64,000 bases of DNA, taken from CAVORB01 sp963736235. GTDB taxonomy: Bacteria > Pseudomonadota > Gammaproteobacteria > Chromatiales > Chromatiaceae. Location: positions 558,001 to 622,000 of the forward strand of contig CAVTOR010000031.1 of the NCBI GenBank assembly GCA_963736235.1. Direction: 5' to 3'. The position numbers and the translations under genes are program-made. Below are positions 10,770-23,294 of this stretch, piece by piece (the stretch's first letter is position 1; each line of letters begins with the position of its first letter). The notes beneath the pieces were generated by a model that was given only the letters and a program-made list of their open reading frames with translations, searched no databases and was not told the DNA's origin.

Positions 10770-13700
10770 CTACGCCCCGGCACGACGTGTCTCCACACCC
10801 GCCTCGACATTCCGCCGCTCCGCATCCGGCGCCCCATGGAATTTTTCCCGCAGCCGCTGGAACACCACGTATAGCATCGGGATCAGGAAGATGCCGACGG
10901 TCGATGCCACGAGCATGCCGCCGAACACGGCGGTGCCGACGCCGCGCTGGCTCGCCTCGCCGGCGCCGCTGGCGATGACCAGGGGCACCAGGCCGAGGAT
11001 GAAGGCGAAGCTTGTCATCAGCACGGCCCGGATACGGAGCCGCGCCGCCGTGCTGGCCGCATCCAGGATCGATTTGCCAGCCGCTCGCTCCTCCTTGGCG
11101 AACTCGACGATCAGGATGGCGTTCTTGCTCGCGAGCCCGATCAGCACGACGATGCCCACCTGGGCGTAGAGGTCGTTCGGGAGCCCGGCGACCCAGAGCG
11201 CGGCCATGGCGCCGAGCACGCCGACCGTGACCGAGAGCAGCACCGCGGTGGGCATCGACCAGCTTTCGTAGAGCCCCACCAGGAACAGGTAGGCGAACAG
11301 CACCGCCAGCCCCAGGACGATCGGGGTCTTGCCGCCCGCCTCCTTCTCCTGGAAGGCGGTGCCGGTCCACTCGAAGCCGAAACCCGGCGGGGAGCGTCTC
11401 GCCGGAGACCCGCTCCATGGCGGTCAGGGCGTCGCCCGAGCTGCGGCCGGGCGCGGGGCCGCCCTGGATCGGTGGCGCTGCGGTAGTTGTTGTAGCGCTG
11501 CAGCAGTTGGGGGCCCAGTATCAGCTCCGGGGCCATGATGGCGCGGATCGGCACCATGTCGCCCTTGGCGTTGCGGACATGGATGCGGTAGACGTCGTCG
11601 AAGCGCTTGCGGTCCTGCTCCTCGCCCTGGACCTGGACCTGCCAGACCCGTCCGAACTTGTTGAAGTCGTTGACATAGTAGCCCCCCAGCGTAGCCTGCA
11701 GCGCGGTGAAGATGTCGCTGACCTGGATCCCGAGGGTCTGCGCCTTCTCCCGGTCGATGTCGAGGTAGACCTGGGGGTTGTTCGTCGCCCAGGTGGAGAA
11801 GACGCGGCTCAAGGCCGGGTCCTGATTGGCCGCCAGGATCAGGGCGCGCATGACCGCCGCAAGTTCCTCCGGCGGCTTGCCTTGCAGGTCCTGGAGCTGG
11901 TACTCGAATCCGCCCCCGGTCCCGAGCCCGATGATGGGCGGCAGGTTGAAGGGGATCACCTGGGCGGCGGGAATCGCGGCCGTCTGGGCCGCGACCCGGC
12001 CGATGACCGCGTTCACCTTCAGATCCGCCGTGGGCCGCTCCGCGAAAGGCTTGAGCCGTCCGATCACCAGCGCTGAGTTGGAGAGCACGGCCCCGTCCAG
12101 GATGCTGAAGCCGGGCACGGACAGCACCCATTCCACCGCCGGGTCCGACTGCACGATTTTCTCGACCTGCTTGACCACCTCCAGGGTGCGGTTCACCGAC
12201 GCGCCCATCGGAAGCTGCACCTGGGCCATGAAGGCGCCCTGATCCTCCTCCGGCAGGAAGCCCGTCGGGGTGACCTGGAACAGCCAGCCGGTGGCGATCC
12301 CCGCGCCGGCAACCGCCACCAGGACCAGCAGCGAGACCCGGACCAGTCGCGCGACCACATAGGCATAGCCGTCGCGTACCCCGTCGATGCCACGCATCAC
12401 CGCGCCCATGATCCCGCGTCGGTGATGCGTCGGCTTGAGCAGGATGGCGCACAGCGCCGGGGAGAGGGTCAGGGCGTTGATGGCCGAGATCAGCATGGAG
12501 GAGGCAACCACGGCCGCGAACTGCTGGAACAGCTGGCCCGTGATGCCCGGGATGAAGGCCACCGGCAGGAACACCGAGAGCAGCACCAGGGTGATGGCGA
12601 TGATGGGCCCGGTGATCTGGCCCATGGCCTTCTTGGCCGCCTCCCGCGGCGCCAGACCCTCCTCCTCCATGATGCGCTCCACGTTCTCGACCACCACGAT
12701 GGCGTCGTCCACCACGATGCCGATGGCGAGCACCACCGCCAGCAGCGAGATGGTGTTGGCGGAGAAGCCGATGGCCAGAAGGAAGGCGAAGGTGCCCACC
12801 AGGGCGACGGGCACGGCGATCAAAGGAATCAGGGTGGCGCGCCAACTACCCAGGAACAGGAAAACCACCAGGATGACCAGCGCGAAGGCCTCCAGCAGGG
12901 TGTGGACCACCTTCTCCAGGCTGGCCTTCACGAAATCGGTGGTGTCGTAGACGACCGCATAGTCCAGATCGTCGGGAAAGCGCTCGGCGAGCCGGTCCAT
13001 CGCCGCCTTGATACCGTCGCCGACGGCCACGGCGTTGGCGCCCGGGGCCAGATAGATGCCCATGGCCGCGCTGTCGCTACCGTTCAAACGGCTCACCGAG
13101 TCGAGCTGTTTGGACCCGAGCTCGACGCGCCCAAGGTCCTTCACGCGCACCGTGGAGCCGTCCGGGTTGGCGCGCACGACGATCTGCTCGAATTGGGCGG
13201 TATCCGTCAACCGGCCCTGGGTCTGGAGCGTGATCTGGAACTGCTGGTCCGGCGTCATCGGCTGGGCGCCGATGCGTCCCACCGCGGCCTGGACGTTCTG
13301 GCCGCGGATGGCATTGATGACGTCGGTTGGGGTGAGTCCCAGGGCCGTCAGGCGGTCCGAGGAGAGCCAGATCCGCATGCTGTAATCGAGCGGACCGAAC
13401 TGGAAGACCTCGCCCACCCCCGGCACCCGGGCGAGGGTGTCGATGACGTTGATGGTCGCGTAGTTGCTCAGAAACAGCGCGTCGTAGGTCCCCTTCGGCG
13501 AGTAGAGCGCGACCACCTGGAGCATCGCCGTGGACTTCTTCTTGACCGACAGCCCCTGTCGCTTCACCTCCTCCGGCAGACCCGGCTCGGCCAGCGCGAC
13601 CCGGTTCTGGACGTTGACCGTATTGATGTCGGGATCCGTGCCCAACGCGAAGGTCACGGTTAGCGAATAGCTCCCGTCGTTGGCGCTGGTGGACTTCATG

Positions 13701-13933
13701 TAGAGCATCTTGTCCACGCCGTTGACCTTGGACTCCAGGGGCTGGGCGACCGTGGATTCCACCACGCTCGCGCTCGCCCCCGGGTAGGCGCCCGACACCT
13801 GCACCTGGGGCGGGACGATGTCCGGGAACTGGGCGACGGGGATCTGGGTGATGGCGATCAGACCCGCGAGGGTGATGACCACCGAGATGACGATGGAGAG
13901 CCGGGGGCGGTCGATGAAGACGTCGGAGATCAT
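10770..13933 (-). CDS. RND multidrug efflux transporter (HAE1 family), two frameshifts
   Basis: This is the inner-membrane proton-driven pump of a tripartite efflux system, AcrB/MexF-like. The intact part (minus strand from 13933) starts MISDVFIDRPRLSIVISVVI and contains the first TM, periplasmic porter loops (GVGEVFQFGPLDYSMRIWL) and TM4 with the proton-relay aspartates (AIGIVVDDAIVVVENVERIM). The last part resumes as TPIVLGLAVLFAYLFLVGLY and ends after PLVIASGAGEASQRGVGTAV. The frame breaks at about 11470 (extra C) and 11381 (extra A in AAA, plus-strand view). Removing both gives exactly 1053 residues, the normal length. Its start overlaps the adaptor stop by four bases. An outer-membrane partner is not adjacent. 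Confidence 0.88.
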
Positions 13934-15148
13934 TGGCCGGCGCCCCCGTCGGGCGCTTCGACGGCGGGGGTGGCGCTGACCTCCTGACCCGGCCGCACCT
14001 TCTGGATGCCCTCGGTGATGACCAGCTCACCCTCCTTCAGCCCGCTGTTGACGACGACATCGGCGCCCTGGGTGGCACCCGCCTGGATGCGCCGAATTTG
14101 GGCCTTGTTGTCAGCGTCGACGATCATGACGAAGACGCCCTGCTGATCCACCTGAAGCGCGGACTGCGGGATGACGATCGCGGATTCGGGCTCGCCGGCC
14201 TGGACCGTCACGCCGACATACTGGCCGTCCACCAGGATGCCGTCCGGGTTCGGGATCTGGGCGCGCAGCGTAACGGTGTCCGTACCCGGATCGGTGGTCA
14301 CGTCCACGAAGTTGAGCTTGCCCGGCTGGTCGTACAGGCTCCCGTCCGGCAGGCGCACGCGAACCACCACGTCCTTGGCGTCTCCGCCCTTCCCCTCGAT
14401 GTCGCGCTTGGCGGCCAGAAACTCCCGCTGTGTCAGGGGGAACTGCACGTAGATCGGGTCGCGGCTGACGATGGTGGCCAGCGCTCCCGAGGAGGGTCCC
14501 ACCAGATTGCCGACCGTATACTTGGCGAGTCCGATGCGCCCCGCGACCGGGGCTGTGACCTTTGTGTAGCCCAGATCCAGCTCCGCCGCGGCCAGGGCCG
14601 CCTTCGCCTGGGCGATGCCCGCATCGGCGATGGAGGCCGCGGCCGTGAGCTCGTCGACCTGGGACTGGGCGATGTTCTTGCTCTTCAGGAGCTCCTCGAC
14701 CGCGGGCGAGCTGCGCATCCGCGTTCAGCGCGTCGGCCTTGGCCTTGGCCACATCCGCCTGACGCTGCTGGACGATCGCCTGATACTGATCGGGCTCGAT
14801 CTCGAAGAGCACTTCCCCCACCGCGACCTGCTGGCCCTCGGCGAACTTGCGCTCCTTGAGGAAGCCCTGGACCCGCGCCCTGAGCTCGACCTTGTCCACC
14901 GCCACCACGCGGCCGACGAATTGGGCCTCATCTTCCACCCGCTTGGTCTCGGCCTTGACCACGACCACCGAGGGAGCCGGGGTCTGGGCGGTGGAGTCTG
15001 CCTGCTGCTTGTCGCCGCACCCGTGCAGGAGCACCAGGGCCAAGGGCAACAAGCCAAGCACGGACCTACGCCGAGGCGCGCCTGATCCGCGGGACTCGGC
15101 AGGGGCGGAATCGCGCCGGCAGACGCGGATAAGGGGAAGATGCAACAT
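13930..15148 (-). CDS. RND efflux periplasmic adaptor (membrane fusion protein), one frameshift
   Basis: This lipoprotein adaptor links the RND pump to an outer-membrane channel. The N-terminus has a lipobox, LALVLLHGCGDK, after a long basic lead; the true start may be a later codon than 15148. The lipoyl/barrel-sandwich segments KVELRARVQGFLKERKFAEG and APVAGRIGLAKYTVGNLVG flank an alpha hairpin. A single extra base at about 14701 (CGACCGCG for CGACGCG, plus-strand view) splits the gene inside the hairpin; correcting it gives 405 residues, as expected. It precedes the pump gene with an ATGA overlap, so the two are co-translated. Confidence 0.88.
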
Positions 15149-15322
15149 CGGTGAAGTTCCTCTGCACGGGACAGGCGCCCCATTCTAAATCCGGGGCCAG
15201 CGCCTAGCGTACCCGAAAAGCGGCGTGTTGCCCGACCGGGGCTGTCGTAGATAGGTGGCTTTGCCCTGGTCTACGCCGGGGCCATAGTATTGCCCGACGA
15301 TGGTCGACACCCGAGGTGTGAC

Positions 15323-16099
15323 ATGGCACTGGAGCTCTTCCGACGGGAATACGGTGACGGCGGCGCGCCGCCACTGCTGCTGCTTCACGGTCTGTTCGGA
15401 TCTTCCGCCAACTGGCACGGCGTTGCCCGCCGACTCGCGATCTCGCGCCGCGTCCTGGTGCCCGACCTCCGTGGCCACGGGCGCTCCCCCTGCGTCGAGC
15501 CCCTGTCTTATCCGGACATGGCCCGGGATCTGAACGCGCTACTGGACGCCGAGGGCATCGATCAGGCGGCAATCGTCGGCCACAGCATGGGAGGCAAGGC
15601 GGCGATGTGGCTCGCGCTGACGCGGCCCGAGCGGGTAAGTGCCCTGGCGGTGGCGGACATCGCCCCTGTCGCCTATCCCCACCGCTTCGACGGCGTTGTC
15701 GACGCCCTCTCCGCTCTCAACCTCGCGAGCCTTTCGGACCGCAAGCAGGCCGACGCCGTACTGACGGCGCAATTGCCGGATCCCGCGCTGCGGGGCTATC
15801 TGCTTCAGAGCCTGGTGCGCGAGGCCGAAGGCTGGCGCTGGCGGCTGGATCTGCCCGCGCTGGCAGACTCGATGGACGACATCGTCGGCTTTCCGGACCC
15901 CGCCGGACGCCAGTATCCAGGCCCGGCGCTCTTCATCTACGGAACCGGGTCCGGCTATGTGACCGGCGAGCACCTGCCGGCAATCCGCAGGCAATTCCCC
16001 CTGGCCAGGTTGCGGGCCGTCCCCAATGCCGGGCATTGGGTGTACGCCGACCAGCCGGACGCCTTCGTGCGGGCGCTCGAGGGCTTTCTCCCCGGCTGA
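15323..16099 (+). CDS. Alpha/beta-fold hydrolase (YbfF-like esterase)
   Basis: This encodes about 258 residues from the ATG at 15323, chosen because MALELFRREYGDGGAPPLLL matches the family N-terminus; an in-frame ATG at 15290 is less likely. HGLFGSSANW supplies the oxyanion loop, VLVPDLRGHGRS follows, the nucleophile elbow is GHSMGGKAAM, and the catalytic His lies in NAGHWVYAD near the C-terminus. This pattern matches YbfF-type acyl esterases, which hydrolyse short acyl esters or acyl-CoA in the cytoplasm. It is a single gene divergent from the efflux operon and 88 bases ahead of argG. Confidence 0.88.
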   Translation: MALELFRREYGDGGAPPLLLLHGLFGSSANWHGVARRLAISRRVLVPDLRGHGRSPCVEPLSYPDMARDLNALLDAEGIDQAAIVGHSMGGKAAMWLALTRPERVSALAVADIAPVAYPHRFDGVVDALSALNLASLSDRKQADAVLTAQLPDPALRGYLLQSLVREAEGWRWRLDLPALADSMDDIVGFPDPAGRQYPGPALFIYGTGSGYVTGEHLPAIRRQFPLARLRAVPNAGHWVYADQPDAFVRALEGFLPG

Positions 16100-16187
16100 T
16101 CCGTCCCTCCCGGCCCTTACAGCAATCTCTCGCGCCGCTATATACTGCGCGCTTTGCCAAAGCTTGGTTTTGGAGTGGAGTCATCCC

Positions 16188-17411
<1,224 letters not shown>

Positions 17412-17432
17412 CACTCCGTTCGGAAAGTCTTC

Positions 17433-18101
17433 TTGGCTGCTCAAGATGCCAAGGCCACCAGGGTGATCCTCGTCCGCCACGGGGAGACGGACTGGAACGC
17501 GGAGGGACGCATTCAGGGCCACCTCCAAATCCCCCTGAACGAGCGCGGCCTGGCCCAGGCCGCGGCGGTCGCCGAACGCCTGTCCGTCACCGCCTTCAGC
17601 GCCATCTACAGCAGCGACCTGCTGCGCGCCCGGCAGACCGCGGAGGCCATCGCCCGGCGCGGCGGGCATTCGGTCCGCACCGACCGGCGCTTGCGCGAGT
17701 GGGACCTCGGCATCCTCTCCGGCCTGCTGCGAGCGGCGGCCGCGGACCTGCACCCGGAGGCGTTCCGCATCCTGCGCGACCGCGTCGTCGACCAGTCGAT
17801 GCCGGGAGGCGAGAGCATCCGGACACGCTCCCAACGCGTCACCGCGGCGGTACAGGACATCGCTGGCCGGCACCCCGGCAAGACCGTGGTGGTCATCACC
17901 CATGGCGGCCCGCTGGGCGACTGTTATCGCCAAGCTATCGGCGAGCCCCCGGAATCGCGGATCAAGGTCGACCTGTTCAATGCCGGAGTCAACCTGGTCT
18001 CGGTCTGGAAAGACAAATGGACGATCGAGGCATGGGGCGCGGTCGAACACCTGGCCGATGTCGGCGCCCTGGAGAACTGGGAGGGCCGGTCCCCGCGCTG
18101 A
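17433..18101 (+). CDS. Histidine phosphatase family protein (phosphoglycerate mutase-like)
   Basis: This encodes 222 residues starting at TTG 17433 (a GTG at 17462 is an alternative). VILVRHGETDWNAEGR has the catalytic RHG, the second conserved residues are in REWDLGILSG, and the second catalytic histidine is in VVVITHGGPLGD. This places it in the cofactor-dependent PGM/acid phosphatase superfamily, cobC/gpmB-like branch. Substrates vary widely (phosphoglycerate, alpha-ribazole phosphate, phospho-sugars), so no gene name is given. It follows argG by 21 bases on the same strand and may be co-transcribed. Confidence 0.88.
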   Translation: MAAQDAKATRVILVRHGETDWNAEGRIQGHLQIPLNERGLAQAAAVAERLSVTAFSAIYSSDLLRARQTAEAIARRGGHSVRTDRRLREWDLGILSGLLRAAAADLHPEAFRILRDRVVDQSMPGGESIRTRSQRVTAAVQDIAGRHPGKTVVVITHGGPLGDCYRQAIGEPPESRIKVDLFNAGVNLVSVWKDKWTIEAWGAVEHLADVGALENWEGRSPR

Positions 18102-18156
18102 GCGGGCGGATGCGCGGCCAGGACCGGCCGGCCACCTGCCCGCTTTCCCCGAGGGG

Positions 18157-19005
18157 TCAGAGGCTTCGAATCACGGCCGTCGCCAGACCGCTCCGCAGCG
18201 CGATATCCGTGGAAATCACGAAGATCTGGTCATGAGGTACCACGGCCGCGAGCAAGGCCAGGTTGTCGTCGATGCCCATCTCCTGCAGGTAGAGCGCCGA
18301 ACCCGCCACATAGGCCTGTCCTCCCTCGTGGGTGCCCTGCCTCCCAGGCGCCTTACTCTGATGAATCCCGAGCACCGCGCCCGGGGTGATGAACCGCTGC
18401 GTCCCGCCGGCGAGCACGTCGACGCAGGCCGAGAGACAGGTCTTGTCCACCGCGGCGTTCAGGCCGCTTGCGCGCAGATAGCGGCCGAGCCGCCGGGCCT
18501 CGCTCACCAGGCCGCCGCGGCTGTCGATCACGACGCCCACCGCCCCGCTCTTTCGGATCTGGGCGATCACCCGGTCGGCGAATCCATCCTGAATCTCGCC
18601 CGAGACCCGCACCCAGTTACCGGCGGTCTTCACCGAGCTGCGAAGCCGAACCGTCGCCGGCGGCGCCCCCGTGAAGGCCGCGAGCCGGGCGCAGGACGCC
18701 CTCGCCACCCCGCCGAGATCCGTCTGACGCGAACGCGACGCCTCGAGCAAATCCTCGGAGCGCGCCAGCACCTCCTCCATGCTGAAACCATACTGTTTCA
18801 CCGCCGCGATCACGGTCGCGTCGGTGACCGCGAGATCGGAGGTCTGACTCACGCGCAGCAGATGGCAGGCGGCGGCCAGCGACAGCAGCTGATCACGATT
18901 GACATCCGTTACCGGCGCGCCGGTCGGGGCGTGCGGGGCAACGGCAGTGCCGCAGCCGGTCACCAGGAACAGCAGGAGAAGCGCCAAAAGGGATAGCCGG
19001 ACCAT
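18157..19005 (-). CDS. ClpP-like periplasmic lipoprotein (COG3904-type)
   Basis: The start MVRLSLLALLLLFLVTGCGT is a lipoprotein signal with lipobox VTGC, so I choose 19005 over an upstream in-frame ATG. The C-terminal half resembles a ClpP/crotonase fold: VVIDSRGGLVSEARRLGRYL, then CLSACVDVLAGGTQRF with the candidate nucleophile Ser, then AVLGIHQSKAPG with a possible catalytic His. This matches the uncharacterised COG3904 family of predicted periplasmic ClpP-like proteins. The N-terminal 80 residues are family-unspecific. Activity is not demonstrated; a serine-peptidase-like role is inference. Confidence 0.7.
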   Translation of the reverse strand: MVRLSLLALLLLFLVTGCGTAVAPHAPTGAPVTDVNRDQLLSLAAACHLLRVSQTSDLAVTDATVIAAVKQYGFSMEEVLARSEDLLEASRSRQTDLGGVARASCARLAAFTGAPPATVRLRSSVKTAGNWVRVSGEIQDGFADRVIAQIRKSGAVGVVIDSRGGLVSEARRLGRYLRASGLNAAVDKTCLSACVDVLAGGTQRFITPGAVLGIHQSKAPGRQGTHEGGQAYVAGSALYLQEMGIDDNLALLAAVVPHDQIFVISTDIALRSGLATAVIRSL

Positions 19006-19046
19006 GATGATGCCGCCCGACGCGAGACTGATGACGGGGCCCGCGG

Positions 19047-19490
19047 TTACCCGCGCCCGGCCGATCCCCCTGCCGCTGGGAGCTCCGACGGACGCTCGCC
19101 GCGCGCCCGCATCACCTCGAACGGATCGGGTCCGCGGCGCTGCCTGCCGCCGGCCTGCAGCCGCTCCAGGTAGTCGACCCACAGGGGTTGCCAAGCACGC
19201 CCGAGCTTGTACAGGTATTGCCAGTCGAAGAGACCGGACTTGTGGCCGTCATCGAAGAAGATCTTGAGCGCGTAATTGCCGATCTGCTGTAGATCGCTGA
19301 TGCTGACCCCTTCCTTCCCCACCTGGAGAATCGCCTCGTCCGGACTGTGGCCGCGCACTTCCGCCGATGGCGAGTAGACGCGCAGGTATTCGCAGGGCAA
19401 CCGGAAGCGGGCGCCGTCGTCATACGCGATCTCCAGGTAGCCGGATTTTTGATGCAGCGCGATGTCGGTCGGTAACGGACGGGTTTCCAT
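19047..19490 (-). CDS. DUF971 domain-containing protein
   Basis: This encodes 147 residues, with METRPLPTDIALHQKSGYLE, YDDGARFRLPCEYLRVYSPS, NYALKIFFDDGHKSGLFDW and WQYLYKLGR, all characteristic of DUF971, a small fold also found at the N-terminus of gamma-butyrobetaine hydroxylase and near Fe-S carrier proteins. A good ribosome-binding AGGAGGAG lies upstream. The tail (from about residue 118) is low-complexity and Arg/Gly-rich. Function unknown; a link to Fe-S assembly has been suggested for relatives. Confidence 0.85.
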   Translation of the reverse strand: METRPLPTDIALHQKSGYLEIAYDDGARFRLPCEYLRVYSPSAEVRGHSPDEAILQVGKEGVSISDLQQIGNYALKIFFDDGHKSGLFDWQYLYKLGRAWQPLWVDYLERLQAGGRQRRGPDPFEVMRARGERPSELPAAGGSAGRG

Positions 19491-19550
19491 GATGCGGCGG
19501 TGTTTCTCTGCGTTTTCTCCTCCTGCCAGATGAGGATACCCGCCTCCGAT

Positions 19551-19928
19551 CTAAAGTCCATCGCTGGTTTCTGACCCGGACTCCCGTTCCTGAACCAGCA
19601 CCCAGGGGCTCACGACCACCGCCCACAGAACGGCCTCGCGCTGGAACCAGTCGCGGGCCTGAGCGTCGGATACTGGACCGATCTCGCCCCGGCGCATCCA
19701 TCGCGCCACCCGCTCCGCATCGTCCTCGGCCAATCGCAGCGCCACCTCCACCAGGTCCAGCCGGCGATCGACCGCCACCGCCCGACCCTGCGCGTAGTAG
19801 CGCTGCAGCTCCCGCCAGGCGATCCTCCCGGTCTCGCGGTTGAGATTTTCCCACAAGCCGCCATCGTCCCCGAGTGCGAGCTCCGCGGCCGTCTCCGGCG
19901 CGCCTGCTCGAGACGGCGGATCAGACAA
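19551..19928 (-). CDS. DUF2288 family protein
   Basis: A short cytoplasmic protein with LWENLNRETGRIAWRELQRY, LDLVEVALRLAEDDAERVARWM and the C-terminal AVLWAVVVSPWVLVQERE, matching DUF2288. I start at TTG 19928, whose frame overlaps the pgi stop by eight bases; an ATG at 19973 would overlap pgi by 53 bases. No biochemical role is known for the family. It is likely co-transcribed with pgi. Confidence 0.75.
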   Translation of the reverse strand: MSDPPSRAGAPETAAELALGDDGGLWENLNRETGRIAWRELQRYYAQGRAVAVDRRLDLVEVALRLAEDDAERVARWMRRGEIGPVSDAQARDWFQREAVLWAVVVSPWVLVQERESGSETSDGL

Positions 19929-21567
19929 CGCGGTGTCGGAGGTAATAATCGAGCAGGGCGGAGGTAGACGCATCGTGGTCCGCGGTCACCTCACCCTGCC
20001 GGATCTCGTCGAGGATGACGCCCGCCAACTGCTTGCCGAGCTCGACCCCCCACTGGTCGAAGGAGTTGATCCCCCAGACCACGCCCTGGGTGAAGATGCG
20101 GTGCTCGTACATGGCGATGAGGGCGCCGAGGGTTCGCGGGTTGAGCTTGTCCACCAGCATCGTATTGGTCGGGCGGTTGCCGGGGAAGGTGCGGTGCGGT
20201 ACCAGGGCGTCGACCTGGGCCGGACTCATGCCGGCGGCCTGCATTTCAGCACGCGCCTCCTCGGCGGTGCGCCCGCGCATCAAGGCCTCGGTCTGGGCGA
20301 AGAAGTTGGCCAAGAGCTTCGCATGATGGTCGCCCAGCCGGTTGTGGCTGTTCACCGGGGCAAGGAAATCCGCCGGGATCATCTGGGTCCCCTGGTGGAT
20401 GAGCTGGAAGAAGGCGTGCTGACCGTCGGTGCCCGGCTCCCCCCAGACCACGGGCCCGGTGGTGTACTCGACCGCGACGCCGTCGCGGGTGACGCGCTTG
20501 CCGTTGCTCTCCATGTCGCCCTGCTGCAGGTAGGCGGGCAGATAGCGCAGATACTCGTCATAGGGAAGCACCGCATGGGTGTGGGCCCCCGCGAAGTTGG
20601 CGTACCAGACCCCGATCAGACCCAGGATAGCGGGCAGGTTCTCGGAAAGGGGCGCGGCCTGGAAGTGCTCGTCCATCTCGTGGGCGCCGTCGAGGAGCTG
20701 GCGGAAGCGGTCCATACCCACGGCGAGCGCGATCGGCAAGCCGATCGCGGACCACAGCGAATAGCGCCCGCCGACCCAGTCCCAGAATCCGAACATGTGG
20801 TTGGTGTCGATGCCGAACTCGGCGACCTTCTCCGCGTTGGTCGATACGGCCACGAAGTGGTCGCGTACCGCCACGTCGTTGCCGAGCTCGCGCACCAGCC
20901 AGTCGCGCGCGCTCTGGGCGTTGGTCATGGTCTCCAGCGTGGTGAAGGTCTTGGAGGCGACCACGAACAGGGTCGTCTCCGCCTCGAGACCCTTGAGGGT
21001 CTCGGTGAGGTCGGTGCCGTCGACATTGGAGACGAAGTGCACCTTGATGTCCGCGGACTGATACGGCTTCAGGGCCTCGCAGACCATCAGCGGGCCCAGG
21101 TTCGAGCCGCCGATGCCGATGTTGACCACGTCGGTGATGCGCTTGCCGGAGTAGCCGCGCCAGTCGCCACCGCGCACGGCCGTGACGAAGTCCTCCATGC
21201 TCTGCAGCACCGCGTTGACCTCGGGCATGACGTCCTCGCCATCCACGTAGACCGGGCGGTTACCGCGGTTGCGCAGGGCGGCGTGGAGCACCGCGCGGTT
21301 CTCTGTGTTGTTGATGTGATCGCCGGCGAACATCCGCCGGATCCACCCGGAGAGATCCGCCGCCTCCGCCAGCGCGAAAAGCAGATCCAGGGTCTCGCCG
21401 GTGACGATGTTCTTGGAGTAGTCGGCCAGGATACCCGCCGCGCGCAGCGTCATACGCTCCGCACGTTCCGGGTCCTGGGCGAAGAGATCCCGCATGTGGA
21501 CCTGGGACATCTGAGCCCAATGCGCCTCGAGCGCCTTCCACTGGGGGGTCTTGTTCACTAGCGACAT
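19921..21567 (-). CDS. pgi: Glucose-6-phosphate isomerase
   Basis: This 548-residue enzyme interconverts glucose-6-phosphate and fructose-6-phosphate. I start at MSLVNKTPQWKALEAHW rather than an upstream ATG in non-conserved sequence. Family motifs include TDVVNIGIGGSNLGP, VASKTFTTLETM, FGFWDWVGGRYSLWSAIG and the C-terminal INSFDQWGVELGKQLA signature. Length is normal and the frame intact. It lies 58 bases downstream of zwf on the same strand, so both branches from glucose-6-phosphate are encoded together. Confidence 0.97.
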   Translation of the reverse strand: MSLVNKTPQWKALEAHWAQMSQVHMRDLFAQDPERAERMTLRAAGILADYSKNIVTGETLDLLFALAEAADLSGWIRRMFAGDHINNTENRAVLHAALRNRGNRPVYVDGEDVMPEVNAVLQSMEDFVTAVRGGDWRGYSGKRITDVVNIGIGGSNLGPLMVCEALKPYQSADIKVHFVSNVDGTDLTETLKGLEAETTLFVVASKTFTTLETMTNAQSARDWLVRELGNDVAVRDHFVAVSTNAEKVAEFGIDTNHMFGFWDWVGGRYSLWSAIGLPIALAVGMDRFRQLLDGAHEMDEHFQAAPLSENLPAILGLIGVWYANFAGAHTHAVLPYDEYLRYLPAYLQQGDMESNGKRVTRDGVAVEYTTGPVVWGEPGTDGQHAFFQLIHQGTQMIPADFLAPVNSHNRLGDHHAKLLANFFAQTEALMRGRTAEEARAEMQAAGMSPAQVDALVPHRTFPGNRPTNTMLVDKLNPRTLGALIAMYEHRIFTQGVVWGINSFDQWGVELGKQLAGVILDEIRQGEVTADHDASTSALLDYYLRHRVV

Positions 21568-21625
21568 GTCGCGTTGCTCCCGATCTTCGGATTTCCGTTT
21601 TGGTTGTCTTGATCCGCCGTCCGGC

Positions 21626-23103
<1,478 letters not shown>

Positions 23104-23294
23104 GTTGCCCCCAGCGAGATGGCCCAAGTACACGCGGTTCGGCTTCGACCGACCCGAGCGCGGCCTGGCTCGGACGCGTCTGCCGTTTTCACGACCGCAG
23201 GCAGGACCATTCGTTGTCGATTTATGCTAGTTTGTGCAGCGTATTCGCGCCGCGGGCCTCCCGTCCCACTCGATTCTCGGCAAGCACGCCAGTC

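Noticed and set aside
12422..13663. 413-residue frame opposite the RND transporter
   Set aside because: Shadow of the transporter's GC-rich third positions; no domain seen.
19840..21561. 573-residue frame opposite pgi
   Set aside because: Antisense shadow; pgi is unequivocal on the minus strand.
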